Assembly: GCA_031283025.1 (NCBI GenBank) | Contig: JAITCP010000186.1 | Location: 1-6,648, forward strand | DNA: 6,648 bases | Source of the DNA: Spirochaetaceae bacterium | GTDB lineage: Bacteria; Spirochaetota; Spirochaetia; Treponematales; Breznakiellaceae | Direction of reading: 5' to 3' | Shown: piece by piece, positions 5,555-6,648 of the stretch | Layout: the number at the start of each line of letters is the position of its first letter | Numbering within the stretch: position 1 is the stretch's first letter | Notes under the pieces: model-generated | Told to the model about the DNA's origin: nothing | The model's database searches: none | What the model saw: the letters and a program-made list of their open reading frames with translations, nothing else | Position numbers and translations under genes: made by a program

Positions 5555-6538
5555 ATGAAAGCAAAAGAATTTGTCAAATCACTTTTTAAGGACTATGAGG
5601 AAAGCCCGGCACTGGGGGACTTTATGGAAGAAATCCAGAGCAACCTGGAAGAACGGACGGCAAGCCTGGTAAAAAAAGGCCTTTCTGAAGACGAGGCGTT
5701 TGCCAAGGCTTCCGCCGAACTGGGGGACATTGGCGCTCTGGCGGCTGAGATGAGCCTTAAACGCAGGCAGGAAGTGTATCAGGACGCGTATCTGGGAATA
5801 CAGCGTTACATGAAACCGGCAAGGGTGGCGGGTTATGTGGCTTTCGGCGCGGCGCTTGTTTTTGGGATCATCTGCGCTCTGATAGTTTACTTTTCCGGCA
5901 TGGACAGGACAGGGGCTTTCGGTACTTTCCTGCCCTTCTTTACTGCTGCCGTCGCGGGGTTTACCTTTCTGGGCCTAACCCAGGAAACTGCCGCCGACTA
6001 TCCCATGAAAAAGAAACGGGCCGCATGGTACAGCCTGGCGGCAGGGTTTATCGCCTTTGGAATAGTCCTTTTTCCGGTCATTTATTTTTCCGTAACAGAC
6101 CATGTTTTAACAGGTACGGAATATCTTCCAAAGCATTTTCCGTTTTTCATTGCCGCAGAATGGAAGCTTGTACCGGCCTTGGCGGCGGAAATCCCCTTTC
6201 TTATCCCCGGCATTGGCCTTCTGGTATTTCTTTGTTTAACAGAAAAAAACCGGCTTAAACCCTGGGCATTGCAATATGCAGCCAGTTTTTCCTATAACTT
6301 AGAACATCAAATAACAGACAAGGCCAATAAATCCGCAGAACAATGGCAGAATCCGGCTTATGGGGAACAGTTCGGCCTTTTTTCCGGAGCAATTTGGATT
6401 TTTGCCGTCGGCCTCTTTATTGCTCTGGGTTTTGCCATCGGCTTTAAATACTCCTGGCTGGTATTTATCTTTGCCACCGCAGTTCAACTTTTTGTTCAGG
6501 CGCTGATGTGTAAACCGAACAGCGGAAACAAAGAATAG
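5555..6538 (+). CDS. Permease-prefix-domain membrane protein (DUF1700-like), six helices
   Basis: A 327-residue inner-membrane protein. Residues about 15-70 form a soluble helical domain of the permease-prefix/DUF1700 type, with the typical pattern FMEEIQSNLEER followed by KGLSEDEAFAKASAELGD (41-58). In this family that domain precedes FtsX/MacB-type permeases or stands with a few helices beside PadR regulators. Hydrophobic segments follow at about 91-113, 121-142, 156-179, 207-228, 276-296 and 299-316. That gives six likely transmembrane helices with a longer polar link at about 229-272. No ATPase motif or extracytoplasmic MacB domain is present, and no permease or ABC ATPase gene follows in the window. 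It is co-transcribed and coupled with padR. A part in envelope stress or drug response, controlled by the PadR partner, is a family-level inference; the biochemical role is unknown. Confidence 0.85.
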   Translation: MKAKEFVKSLFKDYEESPALGDFMEEIQSNLEERTASLVKKGLSEDEAFAKASAELGDIGALAAEMSLKRRQEVYQDAYLGIQRYMKPARVAGYVAFGAALVFGIICALIVYFSGMDRTGAFGTFLPFFTAAVAGFTFLGLTQETAADYPMKKKRAAWYSLAAGFIAFGIVLFPVIYFSVTDHVLTGTEYLPKHFPFFIAAEWKLVPALAAEIPFLIPGIGLLVFLCLTEKNRLKPWALQYAASFSYNLEHQITDKANKSAEQWQNPAYGEQFGLFSGAIWIFAVGLFIALGFAIGFKYSWLVFIFATAVQLFVQALMCKPNSGNKE

Positions 6539-6573
6539 ACTTGTTCAAGAACCCGGTTGGTTCTTGAACAAGT
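6539..6573. repeat. 15-bp perfect palindrome, hairpin 1 of composite repeat
   Basis: ACTTGTTCAAGAACC (6539-6553), loop CGGTT and its exact complement (6559-6573). It begins with the first base after the stop codon of the membrane protein gene. No T-run follows, so it is not a classical intrinsic terminator, though it could stop or protect a transcript end. Each arm also contains a small dyad, GTTC-AA-GAAC. Confidence 0.85.
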
Positions 6574-6576
6574 TAA

Positions 6577-6604
6577 GCAAAATACTGCGTATTTTGCAGT
6601 TTTA
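6577..6604 (+). terminator. Overlapping alternative hairpins with T-tract
   Basis: GCAAAATA (6577-6584), loop CTGCG and TATTTTGC (6590-6597) form one stem. The overlapping ACTGC (6584-6588) with GCAGT (6596-6600) forms another that excludes the first, and a short run of T follows at 6600-6603. This is the best candidate terminator for the padR operon, but the stem is weak and the T-run short. Confidence 0.4.
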
Positions 6605-6610
6605 ATAGGA

Positions 6611-6642
6611 AGTTGTTCAAAAACTGAAGTTTTTGAACAACT
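6611..6642. repeat. 15-bp perfect palindrome, hairpin 2 of composite repeat
   Basis: AGTTGTTCAAAAACT (6611-6625), a GA centre and its exact complement (6628-6642). It shares the TTGTTCAA core and arm length with the palindrome at 6539-6573 but differs in the inner arm, so the two are related copies rather than chance structures. The window ends 6 bp later, so further units may follow. Confidence 0.85.
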
Positions 6643-6648
6643 CTAATA

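Noticed and set aside
6539..6642. LexA/SOS operator from the GTTC and GAAC half-sites
   Set aside because: The half-sites are arranged as GTTC-N2-GAAC, not the GAAC-N4-GTTC of known boxes, and lie after a stop codon rather than at a promoter.

Overview
The window looks like a chromosomal segment from a spirochaete, most likely a Treponema of roughly 50% GC such as the termite-gut group. This is inferred from the overall feel of the GpsA and Ffh sequences, the signal-peptide-bearing outer-membrane-type protein and the dispersed palindromes. No marker in the window proves it and no database search was possible. Six protein genes are supported.

Left part (1-1235): 282 bp with no recognisable gene, then a minus-strand lysophospholipid/glycerol-phosphate acyltransferase (LPLAT) family gene (283-1170). 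Its start faces gpsA across only 65 bp. Both divergent genes have an extended -10 box (TGnTATACT) ending 6 nt before the ATG, and neither has a Shine-Dalgarno sequence at normal spacing. Both transcripts are therefore predicted to be leaderless.

Middle (1236-3689): gpsA, which makes sn-glycerol-3-phosphate, is followed after 42 bp by ffh, the protein GTPase of the signal recognition particle. Ffh has its own good ribosome binding site. The acyltransferase and GpsA plausibly act in the same early phospholipid pathway, and Ffh delivers membrane proteins to the same membrane.

From 3690 to 4776 a separately promoted gene encodes a 331-residue secreted, beta-rich protein, probably an outer-membrane beta-barrel of unknown function. 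The 315-bp gap after it (4777-5091) holds an imperfect inverted repeat built from degenerate CACGGAG units spaced about 10 bp apart, followed by a near-consensus promoter with an AT-rich dyad over its -10 box.

That promoter drives a two-gene operon. The first gene is a PadR-family repressor with a 34-residue hydrophilic N-terminal extension. The second, starting 1 nt after its stop, is a six-helix membrane protein with a permease-prefix (DUF1700-like) N-terminal domain. The window closes with three successive hairpin-forming palindromes (6539-6642) directly after the last stop. The first and third share a TTGTTCAA core and look like a composite dispersed repeat.

Most of the window is ordinary housekeeping sequence. 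The parts most worth checking are the paired leaderless promoters, the altered FPAGTR motif in the acyltransferase, the PadR/membrane-protein operon, and the two non-coding repeat structures.
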